Source: Mediterraneibacter faecis JCM 15917
GTDB lineage: Bacteria > Bacillota > Clostridia > Lachnospirales > Lachnospiraceae
Length of the DNA stretch: 64,000 nucleotides
NCBI GenBank assembly: GCA_001312505.1
Contig: BBDW01000003.1
Coordinates: forward strand, 1 to 64,000
Direction of reading: 5' to 3'
Of the stretch, positions 36,701 through 47,186 are shown piece by piece. How positions within the stretch are numbered: position 1 is the first letter of the stretch; each line of letters opens with the position of its first letter. The notes below the pieces were generated by a model that saw only the letters and a list, made by a program, of their open reading frames with translations, did not search any database and was not told the origin of the DNA. Position numbers and translations under genes: made by a program.

Positions 36701-36787
36701 AAATTTCAGATAACAAAAAATAAGAGAAATCCTTATAAAATAAAGATTTCTCTTACATTCCATCAATGCGGAAGAGGAGACTTGAAC
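36701..36787. repeat. Left attachment site and direct repeat of the tRNA-Leu island
   Basis: An imperfect 87-base copy of 52425-52512. It includes AAATTTCAGATAACAAAAAA, a hairpin around CCTTATAAAATAA, and 22 identical bases (36766-36787) equal to the 3' end of tRNA-Leu. It marks the boundary where the island ends and the original chromosome resumes. Confidence 0.85.
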
Positions 36788-36844
36788 CCTGTGCCGCGTC
36801 GGAAACACTGATAGAAAGGGGCTTTCCGCACATCATCATGCCCA

Positions 36845-36864
36845 GGTAACCATAGTGGTAACCA
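36845..36864. promoter_or_regulatory. Two GGTAACCA boxes inside the left end
   Basis: GGTAACCA at 36845-36852 and 36857-36864, 12 bases apart. The same box occurs three times near the right end. They are likely arm-type sites for the island integrase. Confidence 0.6.
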
Positions 36865-36914
36865 AAATATACTAAAAAAGTAGGTTTATAGTGGGTTTTA
36901 TATTGTTAAAAGAG

Positions 36915-36963
36915 AGGACTACCTATCATCAATCTTTCAATGACGGGCAGTCCTTCTGTTTTA
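36915..36963. terminator. Weak hairpin inside the island's left end
   Basis: AGGACT pairs with AGTCCT over a ~30-base loop, followed by TCTGTTTT. The remaining bases from 36865 to 37310, apart from a possible small ORF, show nothing recognisable. Confidence 0.35.
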
Positions 36964-37037
36964 AAATTTTTAGGAAATGTAATGCCATGTACTGTGCTTC
37001 TCTCTGTAGATAGAAGCGTGGTCACAAGTATTTCCTT

Positions 37038-37190
37038 TTATTCCTTATCGCCGAATAATTTTTTAAAATAAGACATGTTTTCTTTGAAAGTCTTTTCCCG
37101 TTTGTTTTTACCGTCCACTAAGATCGGTGTACACTGCTCCAGAATCCGGTCATAGATTCTTCTCTTATCAATATTAGGTTCTCCTTTTCT
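37038..37190 (-). CDS. Possible small protein or gene remnant
   Basis: The minus-strand frame reads DKRRIYDRILEQCTPILVDG and ends NMSYFKKLFGDKE. Codon use looks genuine, and AGGAG lies just upstream near 37178, but no ATG/GTG/TTG is in frame at the right distance. It may start at a changed codon or be the tail of a lost gene. I do not recognise it. Confidence 0.4.
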   Translation of the reverse strand, partial: RKGEPNIDKRRIYDRILEQCTPILVDGKNKREKTFKENMSYFKKLFGDKE

Positions 37191-37310
37191 TTTTAAACAA
37201 ATAGTAAGAATGAGAGTGTAATACACAGAACGGAAAATCACTCGACTATTTATACTAGGTGTGTTAGTATATATAAAAATAAACTTATTAAAATGGGGGG
37301 GAAAGAAAAA

Positions 37311-39097
37311 ATGAGAAAAAGACATACTTTAAAGAAAGAGTTAACAGTATTTATGTCACTTGCATCAGTAGTTACATTAATGCTGGTTGTGCTGGCGGTG
37401 TGTTATGTCTTTTTCTCATTTTTTCGAAAATACGCAGGAAGATATAGAATATGTACTCAATAATACAACACAGCAGTACCAGTCACATATGCAATTTATA
37501 GAGGATGGGGGGGCGATTGCTATAAGGCATAATAGTCTGCTGGATAGTTTTTTCAATGTGATAATTATGATTCAGAAGAAGCTAAAAAACAATTAGTATA
37601 TAGCATGGAACTATTTGCGCAAAGAAATAGAGTCAATCAGCAATATCCATTCGTTACGAGTATGTATCTGTTTAATAATCAGGATCAGTGTGTGAAAGAG
37701 CACTATTATGCTATAACGCTGAGCGCTGAGAAGGAACAGGAAGTATATTATCAAAATATGCAACAGTGGTTTAAACTGGAAAAAATCGGTATGCATGTGT
37801 TGCGGATAGAGAGAATCTGAATATTCTTTTTCGCATTTATGATGACAATATGAAAGAGAAAGGAATCGGCATAGCACAAATTAGTTGTGATGCAATTCGA
37901 GAAATATTTAAGGAGATAGAAGACTATCAGGATTCTTCTTGGATTGTATTATCTAATAATGATTTGCTGTTAGTATCCGGTGGAGATGAGAAACAAAATG
38001 AGCTGATGAAAGAAACATCCGTATCCTGGGTGGGAAATAAGAAAATCGAAGGAAAAAAAGTAATTGGGAGTGCAGATTCGAGTGGATTTGGAACAAGAAC
38101 TGTCATTGCTGTAGGACAGAGCAATGTTTTAGAAATTTTACGACCAACGTTATTTATCTTTTGGGCAGGACTTGTTATTGTATTATTTTTTACATTTTGT
38201 GTTTCTTATGGACTTAGTAATCGATTTTCAAAACCAGTAACGAGAATGATTTCCAATATTCGTGCATTTGGAAATCAGAACCTGGATGTGAGAATGGAGG
38301 ATTCCACAATACAGGAATTTCATGATATGGGACAAGTGTTTAATGAGATGGCAGATCGAATCAAGTATTTGATCACAGAGGTATATGAAAAGCAGTTATT
38401 AGCCACTAAATCACAGGTGAAATATCTTCAATCGCAGCTTAACCCTCATTTTCAGTTTAACATACTTGCGATGCTCAGTCTCAAAGCGAAAATGTCAGGA
38501 AACGAGGAATTATATGAAAGTCTGAATGCTTTTTCAAAATTAATGCAAGGTAAAATTTTCCGTGATAAGGAAATAAAAATAAAAGTGAAGGAAGAATTGG
38601 AAATTGTTCAGTTCTATTTGTTTTTGCAAAAAGAACGTTATCAAGATAAATTAATGTATGAAATTAATTTATCTGACGAGCAGATAAAAGAGAACCTTAT
38701 TCCTCGACTTTTAATCGAACCACTTGTGGAAAATGCTGTTTCACATGGGTTAGAACCTCAAAAAGAGAGTGGAATGATAAAAGTGAGTTTGTATGAGGAA
38801 AATACGTCAGAGGAATCTGCAAAGGAAGAAAAAATCAATCATACAGAACAGATAAAGAGGCTCCATATTATTGTTGAGGACAATGGAGTTGGAATGGATT
38901 ATGAAAAGCTGAATGAGGATCAAGAGAATGAAATCCCGGAGAATGGGAAAATAGGACATACTCACACCGGATTAAAAAATACACAAAGAATGTTACAGAT
39001 TTTGTATGGCGAAGATTATGAGCTTGACATTGAGAGTAAAAAGGGGAAAGGAACTAGAATCGAAATCATTCTTCCGTCAGAAAGGGGGGGCAATGCT
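37311..39097 (+). CDS. YesM-type sensor histidine kinase of the island, three frameshifts
   Basis: The start is ATG 37311 (MRKRHTLKKELTVFMSL, a membrane segment). A long extracytoplasmic sensor is followed by a second helix (about PTLFIFWAGLVIVLFFTF), HAMP (RFSKPVTRMISNI), His_kinase (LQSQLNPHFQFNIL, phospho-His) and HATPase (LVENAVSHGLEPQ, DNGVGMD). Breaks are seen near 37420 (extra T), 37555 (lost T) and 37807 (lost base). In the given sequence it reads on into the response regulator through the G7 at 39084-39090; I place its end near the regulator's own start. It probably senses an external sugar. Confidence 0.8.
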
Positions 39098-39853
39098 ATG
39101 TGGAAAGTAGTTGCGGCAGATGACGAAGGTTATATAAGGGAAGCATTAAAAAAACTGATTAATTGGGAGAAAATGGATTGTGATTTGATAGCAGTGTTAG
39201 AGGACGGACAAGAGCTTATCGAATGTATCGAAAAAGAATCACCGGATATTGTTATTACAGATATTCAGATGCCTGAAGTAAATGGACTTGATGTGTGCAA
39301 GTATTTATATGAAACCAGGCCTGAAACACAGGTGATAATATTAACAGCATACTCTAATTTTGATTATGCAAAATCTGCAATCAAATACAGTGCATGTGAA
39401 TATGTTTTGAAGATTGCGATTATGGATGAACTTCCGGAAGCGTTAGGAAAAGCAACCGGAAAACTATTAAAATTGAAAAAAGAAGTTGAAAAAGAGGAAG
39501 TTATTGTACCAGAGCAAAAGACACTTCTTCAGCAGATTGAACAATATGTAAAACAAAACTATAAAAGCAAGATTTCTTTGGAAGAAATTGCAGACGAATT
39601 ACATGTTAACAGAAGTTATTTAAGTAGGTTTTATAAGAATAAAACAGGCGTAAATCTTTTTGATGAGATATTAAAGCTTCGTATCGAGTCAGCAAAAGAA
39701 TATCTTTTAAAAACAGACATGAAAACTTATGAAGTTTCGGAAGCCGTTGGATTTGAAGATGCAGGGTATTTTTCAAAGATGTTTAAAAAGATCACAGGGG
39801 GGGTTTCGCCGAAGGACTTTAGGAAGCAGGAAAAGGATGAAAAGAAGAATTAG
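39098..39853 (+). CDS. YesN-type AraC response regulator
   Basis: A 251-residue regulator: receiver domain (about 1-120; AADDEGY, phospho-Asp in IVITDIQMPEVNG) and C-terminal AraC HTH (about 150-250; LEEIADELHVNRSYLSRFYK, TG-VSPKDFRKQ). ATG 39098 follows AGGGGGGG. G7 at 39797-39803 inserts a Gly into the conserved TGVSP motif. It is paired with the upstream kinase and likely turns on the sugar-uptake operon. Confidence 0.87.
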   Translation: MWKVVAADDEGYIREALKKLINWEKMDCDLIAVLEDGQELIECIEKESPDIVITDIQMPEVNGLDVCKYLYETRPETQVIILTAYSNFDYAKSAIKYSACEYVLKIAIMDELPEALGKATGKLLKLKKEVEKEEVIVPEQKTLLQQIEQYVKQNYKSKISLEEIADELHVNRSYLSRFYKNKTGVNLFDEILKLRIESAKEYLLKTDMKTYEVSEAVGFEDAGYFSKMFKKITGGVSPKDFRKQEKDEKKN

Positions 39854-41102
39854 ACAAGTTATATTTTTATTGGGAATTTTAATAAGTTGTTGCTTATTGG
39901 GCGGTTGCGAAAGTGAGGATAATCATAATGTCTCAATTACTTTAATTCATGCCTGGGGCGGTACAGAAAAAGATCATGCTGAAATGAGAGATATTTACGC
40001 TGAGTTTCAAAAAGAGTATCCGGAGATTGACTTACAGATTATTTCGATGCCGACGAGTGAAGAGATGATGAGAAAGGTAGAAGATATGGTAATGGTTGGC
40101 AATGTTCCGGATATTATCTCTTTTAGTGGAGTTGGTGAAAATTGTCTGTATGATTTTTTAGTTGAAAATGATATGGCATTAGATATTCAGCCATATATAG
40201 AGCGAGATAATGATTTTTCCCAAAGCATATCAGATGTGAATAAGGAATATTGGAAAACCAAGAATGGAGAGTTGTATTCTGTGTCAGATGTTCTTATGTT
40301 AAGTGGTGGATATTGGTACAATGAGGATATTTTAAATGCAGCAGGAATTGAGCAAGTGCCGAAAAGTTGGGATGAATTTCAGATGATGTGTAACCAGATC
40401 AGTGATTGGGCATTGAAAGAAGGAACAGAGATAACAGCACTTCAACCAGCGGCAGAGGGATATTTATATTGTATAGATCATATGCTTTCAGGTAGTGAAC
40501 AAGCCAGGACAAAGGGACAGCAGTTTGTATATCAAGAGGAAGAGTTCACTACTGCGATAAATCAGCTGAAACAATTGTATAGTTTATCTGTTTCAAAAAC
40601 TCCAGAGTATAGTTATCGAGATGAAACGAATCTCTTCAATGAAGGAAAACTGGCAATTTACATCAATGGTGTATGGAGTGCTCCAATGATTTCAGATGAT
40701 ATTAATGCAAAGTATGCTTTACTTCCATCATGTACAGAAAAAACTGTATCATGTGAATCTTCAGGTCTTGGATATGTATTAGGAAAGAGTGGAAATGAAG
40801 AAAGACAGGAAGCGGCAGTAAGCTTTTTAAAGTACATGCTTAGCAAAGACGTTCAGTTACAGATTCTTGAGAGGACGGAACAAATTCCGGCGAATCCGGA
40901 TGTTTCGGTAGAGCTATATAAGGAAAATAAAGATAAATTATATCAAGCGGTATCATTGGTTCTTGAAGCTGATGAAAAAATAGAAGTTCCAAGTAACATC
41001 TGGTCACTAGAACAAAAAAATTATTTTACTGAATCAATTTTTGATTTATTGGCGGGAACAATCTCAGTACAAGAATTTGAAGAAAATATAAAAATGAAAT
41101 AG
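39837..41102 (+). CDS. Sugar-binding lipoprotein (ABC family 1), linked to the two-component system
   Basis: A ~421-residue extracellular solute-binding protein. The start ATG 39837 overlaps the regulator's end by 17 bases. The signal ends LLGGCES (lipobox LGGC). The mature part has TLIHAWGGTEKDH, PDIISFSGVG and GKLAIYINGVWS, typical of family 1 sugar-binding proteins. Being in the kinase-regulator operon, it may present the sugar to the sensor rather than, or as well as, to the ABC permeases. Confidence 0.85.
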   Translation: MKRRIRQVIFLLGILISCCLLGGCESEDNHNVSITLIHAWGGTEKDHAEMRDIYAEFQKEYPEIDLQIISMPTSEEMMRKVEDMVMVGNVPDIISFSGVGENCLYDFLVENDMALDIQPYIERDNDFSQSISDVNKEYWKTKNGELYSVSDVLMLSGGYWYNEDILNAAGIEQVPKSWDEFQMMCNQISDWALKEGTEITALQPAAEGYLYCIDHMLSGSEQARTKGQQFVYQEEEFTTAINQLKQLYSLSVSKTPEYSYRDETNLFNEGKLAIYINGVWSAPMISDDINAKYALLPSCTEKTVSCESSGLGYVLGKSGNEERQEAAVSFLKYMLSKDVQLQILERTEQIPANPDVSVELYKENKDKLYQAVSLVLEADEKIEVPSNIWSLEQKNYFTESIFDLLAGTISVQEFEENIKMK

Positions 41103-41220
41103 TTGGAGAGAGTGCATATTGACTTGAAGTGAGTTGGTGTGCACTCTTTCTTTGTGCAAAACATGTAAAATATTGACACGAGGTAAAAATAATCCATGCT
41201 TTGTTCGGTAATGTGTAAAC

Positions 41221-41232
41221 AACATGCATGTT
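41221..41232. promoter_or_regulatory. Palindrome upstream of the main sugar operon
   Basis: AACATGCATGTT is a perfect palindrome. It is flanked by ATTGACA (41172-41178) and TGTCAAT (41235-41241). It lies ~90 bases before the second binding-protein gene and could be the site of the island's AraC-type regulator. Confidence 0.45.
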
Positions 41233-41316
41233 ATTGTCAATACCATACATTCAAAATGCACAAAAAGTAGGGTAGAATTAATTCAACAAATAAGGAGAAA
41301 CACAGGAGGAAAAAAG

Positions 41317-42618
41317 ATGAGAAAGAAATTGGTAAGTGTACTTCTAGTAGCAGCAATGGGTGTATCCGTATTAGCAGGATGTGGAAGCAGTTCAGGAAAC
41401 GAAGGAGATAAGAAAGCTTCCGGTGATGAAAATGTTTTGGAGTTTTATCATGGATATTATCAGGATGAAAGTGAATGGCCGGCAGCACAGGTAATGAGAG
41501 ATATCTATGATGAATTTGCACAGGAACATGCAGACGGAGATGTAACTTTTAAACCGATTGCTGTTGAGAACAGAGATGATATTGTTAGTGCACAGGTTGC
41601 TGGTGGATCATACCCGGATATGGTAGATGTTGGAGGAAATGGAGTACCACAGGCTGCAATTTCACAGGAGCTTGTTTATGATCTGAAGCCATATATTGAT
41701 GAAAATAATCTTCAGGACGCAGTAGGACTTAACTATACACAGCATGATCTAGATGGTCATATTTATGCTGTACATGATCAGATCGAAAGTCGTGGTCTTT
41801 GGTATAATGCAGCGCTGTTTGAAAAAGCGGGTGTTTCTGCAGATGCATTTGCAGACTGGAATACATTCGGAGATGCAATGACAAAGATTGCAGGTTTAGG
41901 TGATGAATCCTATGGATATATTGCCGGACAGGGATCTGGATGTATTATAAATGCAATTATGGCATCTACAGACGCTGGAAAGAAGATGGTAGAGTCTGAG
42001 TTGACAGAAGATATTGTTAATTCTGATGAGTTTGCTAATGCATTCAAGACAACAGCAAAATTAGATCAGGCAAATGGTTCAGAGCATACAACAGATGATA
42101 ATGGAAATCTGATGGCTGAGTTTAATACAAATGGAAAAGTAGGAGTACTTTTCAATGGTGTATGGAATGCAAGTGGAATTGATGAATCTCTGGTTGATGC
42201 AATTGAGCCAGCACTGTTCCCGGGAAATATCTCTATTTCATCAGCAGGTGGCGGACTTACAGTTGCAAACAGCATGAGTGAAGAGAAGACAGCACTTGCG
42301 CTTGAATTTGTTAAGTATATGACAAGTGCGGAAGTTCAGGAAAAAATTTTTACAGGTGCTCAGGCAAACCCATGTAACACAACAGTTGATCTGAATGCAC
42401 TTGCAGAGCAGAGCGGAGATGCTGCTACAATGAAACTTGCTAAAGCATGTGCTCAGGTTAATGAAGCAGATACAATTGTAATCGACATGAAATATACATG
42501 GGGATCTGACGTTAACAAAGCGATTATAAACGCACTTATGGAGTGTGCTGTTTCCGGAACAGACATTGATGCAAGATTTGAAGCACTTCAGAAAGAATTG
42601 CTTGCATTGATTGGTTAA
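41317..42618 (+). CDS. ABC sugar-binding lipoprotein
   Basis: A 433-residue family 1 solute-binding lipoprotein. ATG 41317 follows AGGAGG; the signal MRKKLVSVLLVAAMGVS ends in the lipobox VLAGC. It is related to the preceding binding protein (e.g. VMRDIYDEFAQEHADG, NGKVGVLFNGVWN). It is followed by two permease genes, so it is the main importer's receptor. No ABC ATPase is encoded in the island; a shared MsmK-type ATPase elsewhere would be needed. Confidence 0.9.
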   Translation: MRKKLVSVLLVAAMGVSVLAGCGSSSGNEGDKKASGDENVLEFYHGYYQDESEWPAAQVMRDIYDEFAQEHADGDVTFKPIAVENRDDIVSAQVAGGSYPDMVDVGGNGVPQAAISQELVYDLKPYIDENNLQDAVGLNYTQHDLDGHIYAVHDQIESRGLWYNAALFEKAGVSADAFADWNTFGDAMTKIAGLGDESYGYIAGQGSGCIINAIMASTDAGKKMVESELTEDIVNSDEFANAFKTTAKLDQANGSEHTTDDNGNLMAEFNTNGKVGVLFNGVWNASGIDESLVDAIEPALFPGNISISSAGGGLTVANSMSEEKTALALEFVKYMTSAEVQEKIFTGAQANPCNTTVDLNALAEQSGDAATMKLAKACAQVNEADTIVIDMKYTWGSDVNKAIINALMECAVSGTDIDARFEALQKELLALIG

Positions 42619-42687
42619 TTATAAATGATTTAGTTTCAATGAGGGAGGGGAATGTTGTCCCTTCCCGTTTTTATTGGAGGTATTAAA

Positions 42688-43620
42688 TTGAAAGAAAGTA
42701 TTAACAATAAGAAAAAAAGTAAATTGGGGATGAGACGTACAGGATTTATTATTGCCTTTTTAGCACCAACAATTCTGGCATTCTGTGTGTTCTACCTTTA
42801 TCCAATCATTACGGTATTTGTGACATCTTTCTGTAAGTGGGATTACAGTAATATTACATCTCCGGAATTTTTTGGATTTCAGGATTTATGGAACAACTAT
42901 GAGTACATATTTAAAAAATATCCATTCTTTTGGGAAGCACTTAAAAACTCTGCAACCTGGGCACTCCTTGGTGCAATAGTTCAGATTCCGATTGCTACCT
43001 TGATAGCACTTGCATTATCAAGAAAGGTAAAGGGAATTAAGTTTGTACGAAATGTTTACATTATTCCGAATATGATTTCCACAGCGGCGATGGGAGTGAT
43101 TTTTTTACAGTTATATAATCCATCCTATGGAATTATCAATCCTATCATTAGAATTTTCAACAAGGACTTTACAGATAGTGTTCTGTTGTTAAAAGGACCG
43201 GCATTTATTGCTATGACATGTGCCTATATTTTCTTTACAGGAACAACAACATTAATGATACTTGGTAATATCATGGCAGTTCCGGAAGAAGTGAGAGAAG
43301 CGGCAATGTTAGATGGAGCCAGCGGATTAAAGCAGGATTGGTTCATTACAATTCCAATGATTAAAGGAACGCTGAAAACAGTATCTGTGCTTGCAGCAAC
43401 CTCAGGATTCCTTCTTTACAACGAAGTTATTTCCTGACAAAAGGAGCAGCGGGAACGTACAGTATCAGTTATGTGATTCGAGAGTTAGCAATCACAAGTC
43501 CGAGGACTCAGTTTGGACGAGCAAATGCGGTGGCTATGATACAGATTTTAGCAGGTATGGTCATTATTCTTGTAATTAATTTCGCATACAGTGTTTCATT
43601 CAAAAAAGAGAAACATTAGG
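42688..43620 (+). CDS. ABC sugar permease (MalF type), one frameshift
   Basis: The TTG start at 42688 follows TTGGAGG. The protein has six helices and the EAA loop (EEVREAAMLDGASGLKQDWF). One T is missing near 43427; restoring it gives LYNEVYFLTKGAAGTYSISY and a normal end at 43620 (~310 residues). It pairs with the next permease. Confidence 0.87.
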
Positions 43621-43637
43621 GAGGAGCGTGATAAATA

Positions 43638-44492
43638 ATGAAAAAATCTTTACATGGAAAAACAGTAAAAAATATGCCGACAGGGACTAAAATCGTTACA
43701 TATATTTGTTTAGCATGGGCACTGATTATATCACTCGTACCATTAGTATGGTTGGGATTATCAAGTTTGAAAAAAGATCCTATGGCAAGACCAGGATTTC
43801 AACTTCCGGAGTCGATTTGCATTGATGGATATATTTCTACATTTAAAGACCTTCATGTACTTCGTTATTTCGGAAACAGTTTGTTTGTTGCAGGCGTATC
43901 TGTATTGATCAGTGTGGTTATGATCTCTATGTCAGCTTATGTAGTGGCAAGAATGGAATTTCGTGGTAAAGCACTGGTAAATATTCTTTTATATTCCACT
44001 ATGTTTATTCCCGCAACAGCTTTAACATATCCGGTATATAACCTTATTAATAATCTGCATTTATATGATACACGTGCGGCATTAATTTTAATTTACTCTT
44101 GTAGTGGTATCGCAGTCAGCTTCTTTGTTATAAAAAATTATTATGACAATATTCCAAAAGAGTTGGAGGAAGCTGCAAGAATTGATGGTTGTACTTATTT
44201 CCAAACATGGGTAAAAGTTATTTTCCCAATTGCACGACCGGGAATTATGACAGCTGCAGTTTTAGCCTTTCTGAGTAACTGGAATGAATATTACTGGGCA
44301 TCACTTGTATTGATCACAAGAGAAAAATTAACAGTTCCGGCATTGCTGTCAACATTTACAACATCATTTAATACGAACTATAACGGACTGTTTTCAGCAA
44401 TGGTTGTTATCATTCTTCCACCGGTAATCTTATATTGCGTATTTAGTAAATTCTTTATTGAAGCATTATCCGGCGGTGCTGTGAAAGGTTAA
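43638..44492 (+). CDS. ABC sugar permease (MalG type)
   Basis: A 284-residue inner-membrane permease of the carbohydrate uptake CUT1 family with six helices and the EAA loop (ELEEAARIDGCTYFQTWVKV). GGGAGGAG lies ~12 bases upstream. It forms the transporter with the preceding permease and binding protein. Confidence 0.92.
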   Translation: MKKSLHGKTVKNMPTGTKIVTYICLAWALIISLVPLVWLGLSSLKKDPMARPGFQLPESICIDGYISTFKDLHVLRYFGNSLFVAGVSVLISVVMISMSAYVVARMEFRGKALVNILLYSTMFIPATALTYPVYNLINNLHLYDTRAALILIYSCSGIAVSFFVIKNYYDNIPKELEEAARIDGCTYFQTWVKVIFPIARPGIMTAAVLAFLSNWNEYYWASLVLITREKLTVPALLSTFTTSFNTNYNGLFSAMVVIILPPVILYCVFSKFFIEALSGGAVKG

Positions 44493-44524
44493 TTGTAGAT
44501 AATTGAAAGACGAGGAGAAAATAA

Positions 44525-45832
44525 ATGAATCAGGAAATTAGAGAACGAACAAAGTGGTTTATGGATGCACGATTTGGAATGTTTATACATTGGGGATTAT
44601 ATTCAATTCCGGCTTGTGGTGAATGGGTTATGTCGGAAAAAGAGATGACTGTAGAAGAATACAGAACGTATTTTGAACAATTTGATCCAGTAGATTATGA
44701 TCCAAAAAAATGGGTTCGATTAGCCAAAGAAGCAGGAATGAAATATGTAGTATTAACTGCAAAACACCATGATGGTTTTTGTTTGTTTGATTCCAAACTT
44801 ACAGATTATAAATCAACAAATACAAAAGCCGGACGTGATCTGGTAAGAGAATTTGTAGATGCATGTAGAGAAGAGGATTTAAAGGTAGGACTTTATTTTT
44901 CCATTATTGACTGGAAACATCCGGATTTCCCGAAATATGGAGATCGTCAGCACCCGATGAGAAATAATGAAGCATACAAGGATGAAAAAATTGATTTTGA
45001 CAGATATTTGGATTACATGCATGGACAGGTAAAAGAACTTGTTACAAATTATGGGAAATTAGATTTATTATGGTTTGATTTTTCTTATGACGATATGACA
45101 GGTGAAAAATGGAAAGCAACAGAATTGATCAAAATGGTACGTCACTATCAGCCGGATGTAATCATTGATAATCGTTTAGAAGGTGCTGGAGATAACCATG
45201 GAAGTATTGCAACAGATAATCCGTTAATTTACAGTGGTGATTTTGCAAGTCCGGAACAGATCATTCCGCCAAAAGGAGTATGTGATATCAATGGAGAGCC
45301 AATTCCATGGGAACTTTGCGCAACAATGAATAATCACTGGGGATATTGCAACTTCGACCATCAGTATAAAACACCAGAAATGTTAGTGAGAAAACTTGTA
45401 GAGTGTGTTAGTAAGGGTGGAAATATGATTTTGAATGTAGGACCTGATGCAAAAGGAAACATTCCAAAGGAAAGTGTTGAAATACTCAAAGAAGTCGGAA
45501 ACTGGATGGATAAGAATAAAGAAAGTATTTATGGATGTGGAATATCAGATCTTGAGAAACCTGATTGGGGAAGATATACAGAGAAAGACGGAGTGATTTA
45601 TGCACATGTTTATGAGACACCTTTAGGAGCACTTCCGCTCTATGGAATCAGTCCTGAAAAACTGGATAGAATTACATATTTAGCTGATGGAAGTGAAGTG
45701 AAAAGAGGAGAAGCATGGAATACAGCTCTTTATACAGATGTTGCATTCGTATCATTTGGAGATGATCCGGTATTTACTTATCCATTGCCTGATGAAAAAG
45801 ACACGGTATTAAAAATACAACTTAAGAATTGA
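44525..45832 (+). CDS. Alpha-L-fucosidase (GH29)
   Basis: A 435-residue GH29 enzyme without signal peptide, so cytoplasmic: it acts on short fucosylated sugars after uptake. The family start RFGMFIHWGLYS, the AKHHDGFCLF segment and the nucleophile region DLLWFDFSYD are clear. Family members of this length often lack the C-terminal beta domain or have a short one. GAGGAG precedes the ATG. It follows the permease in the same operon. Confidence 0.88.
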   Translation: MNQEIRERTKWFMDARFGMFIHWGLYSIPACGEWVMSEKEMTVEEYRTYFEQFDPVDYDPKKWVRLAKEAGMKYVVLTAKHHDGFCLFDSKLTDYKSTNTKAGRDLVREFVDACREEDLKVGLYFSIIDWKHPDFPKYGDRQHPMRNNEAYKDEKIDFDRYLDYMHGQVKELVTNYGKLDLLWFDFSYDDMTGEKWKATELIKMVRHYQPDVIIDNRLEGAGDNHGSIATDNPLIYSGDFASPEQIIPPKGVCDINGEPIPWELCATMNNHWGYCNFDHQYKTPEMLVRKLVECVSKGGNMILNVGPDAKGNIPKESVEILKEVGNWMDKNKESIYGCGISDLEKPDWGRYTEKDGVIYAHVYETPLGALPLYGISPEKLDRITYLADGSEVKRGEAWNTALYTDVAFVSFGDDPVFTYPLPDEKDTVLKIQLKN

Positions 45833-45854
45833 GAATGAGGAAGGAAGAAAAACG

Positions 45855-47123
45855 ATGAAGCAGGTAACCAGTATTTTGATTGGGGGGGCAGGATTGAGGG
45901 GGGGTGGCTATGTATATTCTCAGTATGCATTGGATCACCCAGATGAATTTAAAGTGGTAGCTGTGGCAGAACCAGACCAAGAACGTAGAGAACTTTTTGC
46001 GGCAAAACATAATATTCCAAAAGAGCTACAGTATGAATCATATGAAGAATTATTACAACAAGACAAAATTGCAGATTGTGCTATGATTTGTACACAGGAT
46101 AAAATGCACTATGAACCGGTTACTATGGCATTGCAAAAAGGATATCATGTTTTATGTGAAAAACCGATGTCTCCAAATAAAGACGAAATTGTAAAAATGG
46201 GAGCAATGGCAAAGAAATATAATCGAATATTATCGGTATGCCATGTTTTGCGCTACTCACCTTTTTTCTCAAAAATAAAAGAAATTTTAGACGAGGAAAG
46301 AATTGGAAGAATGATGTCAATTCAGCATATTGAGGAAGTAGGATATTGGCATCATGCACATAGCTTTGTGAGAGGAAATTGGAGAAATAAAGAAGAATCA
46401 AGTCCAATGATATTGCAGAAATGCTGTCATGATATGGATATTATGTTATGGTTAGCTGATAGTAAGTGTAAAAAAATCAGTTCTTTTGGAGAACTTACAT
46501 ATTTTACAGAAGAAAATGCACCTGTAAATGCACCGAGATATTGCATGGACGGATGTGAACATAGAGATAAATGTCCGTTTTATGCACCACGTTTTTACTT
46601 AGAACATCCGAAAGCTGTGGAAGACGGACTTGTATATGCAGTAACTGATCAGGCAGATTCAGAACATGTCCTAAAGGAGTTAAAGAAAGGACCTTATGGA
46701 AGATGCGTGTTCCATTCTGATAATACAGTTGTGGATCATCAGACAGTAGATATCGAATTTGAAAACCAAGTTACAGCTTCATTTTTGATGACAGCGTTTA
46801 CAAACCAGTGCGCAAGAAGAATTCGAATTATGGGAACTAAAGGCGAATTAAAAGGTGATATGGAGGCAGGAACAATAGAAATCATAGATTTTGTAAGTGG
46901 AACAAATGATTTGATTCAACTTCATACACCTTCAAAGGGACATAGCGGAAGTGATATGAGTATGATGCGCGAGTTTGTTCGTATGGTTGGAGAAGGAAAA
47001 ACAGGAAAAACAGATGCGTCAGTTTCTGTGGCAAGTCATTTGATGGCTCTTGCAGCTGAAGAAGCCAGAATTAGAAAAACTGTGATTGATTTTGAAGAAT
47101 ACAGCGCCTACGAGACAAAATAG
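45855..47123 (+). CDS. Gfo/Idh/MocA-type oxidoreductase
   Basis: A 422-residue NAD-dependent protein with an N-terminal Rossmann fold (IGAGLRGG, inflated here to extra glycines by G7 tracts at 45882 and 45898), the CEKPMS motif and a C-terminal Gfo/Idh domain. A four-Cys/His-like insert (CMDGCEHRDKCPFYAPR) is present. Some members of this superfamily are NAD-using glycosidases (GH109); others oxidise sugars or inositol. In this operon with fucosidase and galactosidase, either is possible. Confidence 0.8.
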   Translation: MKQVTSILIGGAGLRGGGYVYSQYALDHPDEFKVVAVAEPDQERRELFAAKHNIPKELQYESYEELLQQDKIADCAMICTQDKMHYEPVTMALQKGYHVLCEKPMSPNKDEIVKMGAMAKKYNRILSVCHVLRYSPFFSKIKEILDEERIGRMMSIQHIEEVGYWHHAHSFVRGNWRNKEESSPMILQKCCHDMDIMLWLADSKCKKISSFGELTYFTEENAPVNAPRYCMDGCEHRDKCPFYAPRFYLEHPKAVEDGLVYAVTDQADSEHVLKELKKGPYGRCVFHSDNTVVDHQTVDIEFENQVTASFLMTAFTNQCARRIRIMGTKGELKGDMEAGTIEIIDFVSGTNDLIQLHTPSKGHSGSDMSMMREFVRMVGEGKTGKTDASVSVASHLMALAAEEARIRKTVIDFEEYSAYETK

Positions 47124-47186
47124 AAATTGAAAACCATAAAATGATGAAGGGATTTATCCTCAGCATTTATGGGAAGGGAGTAAGTG

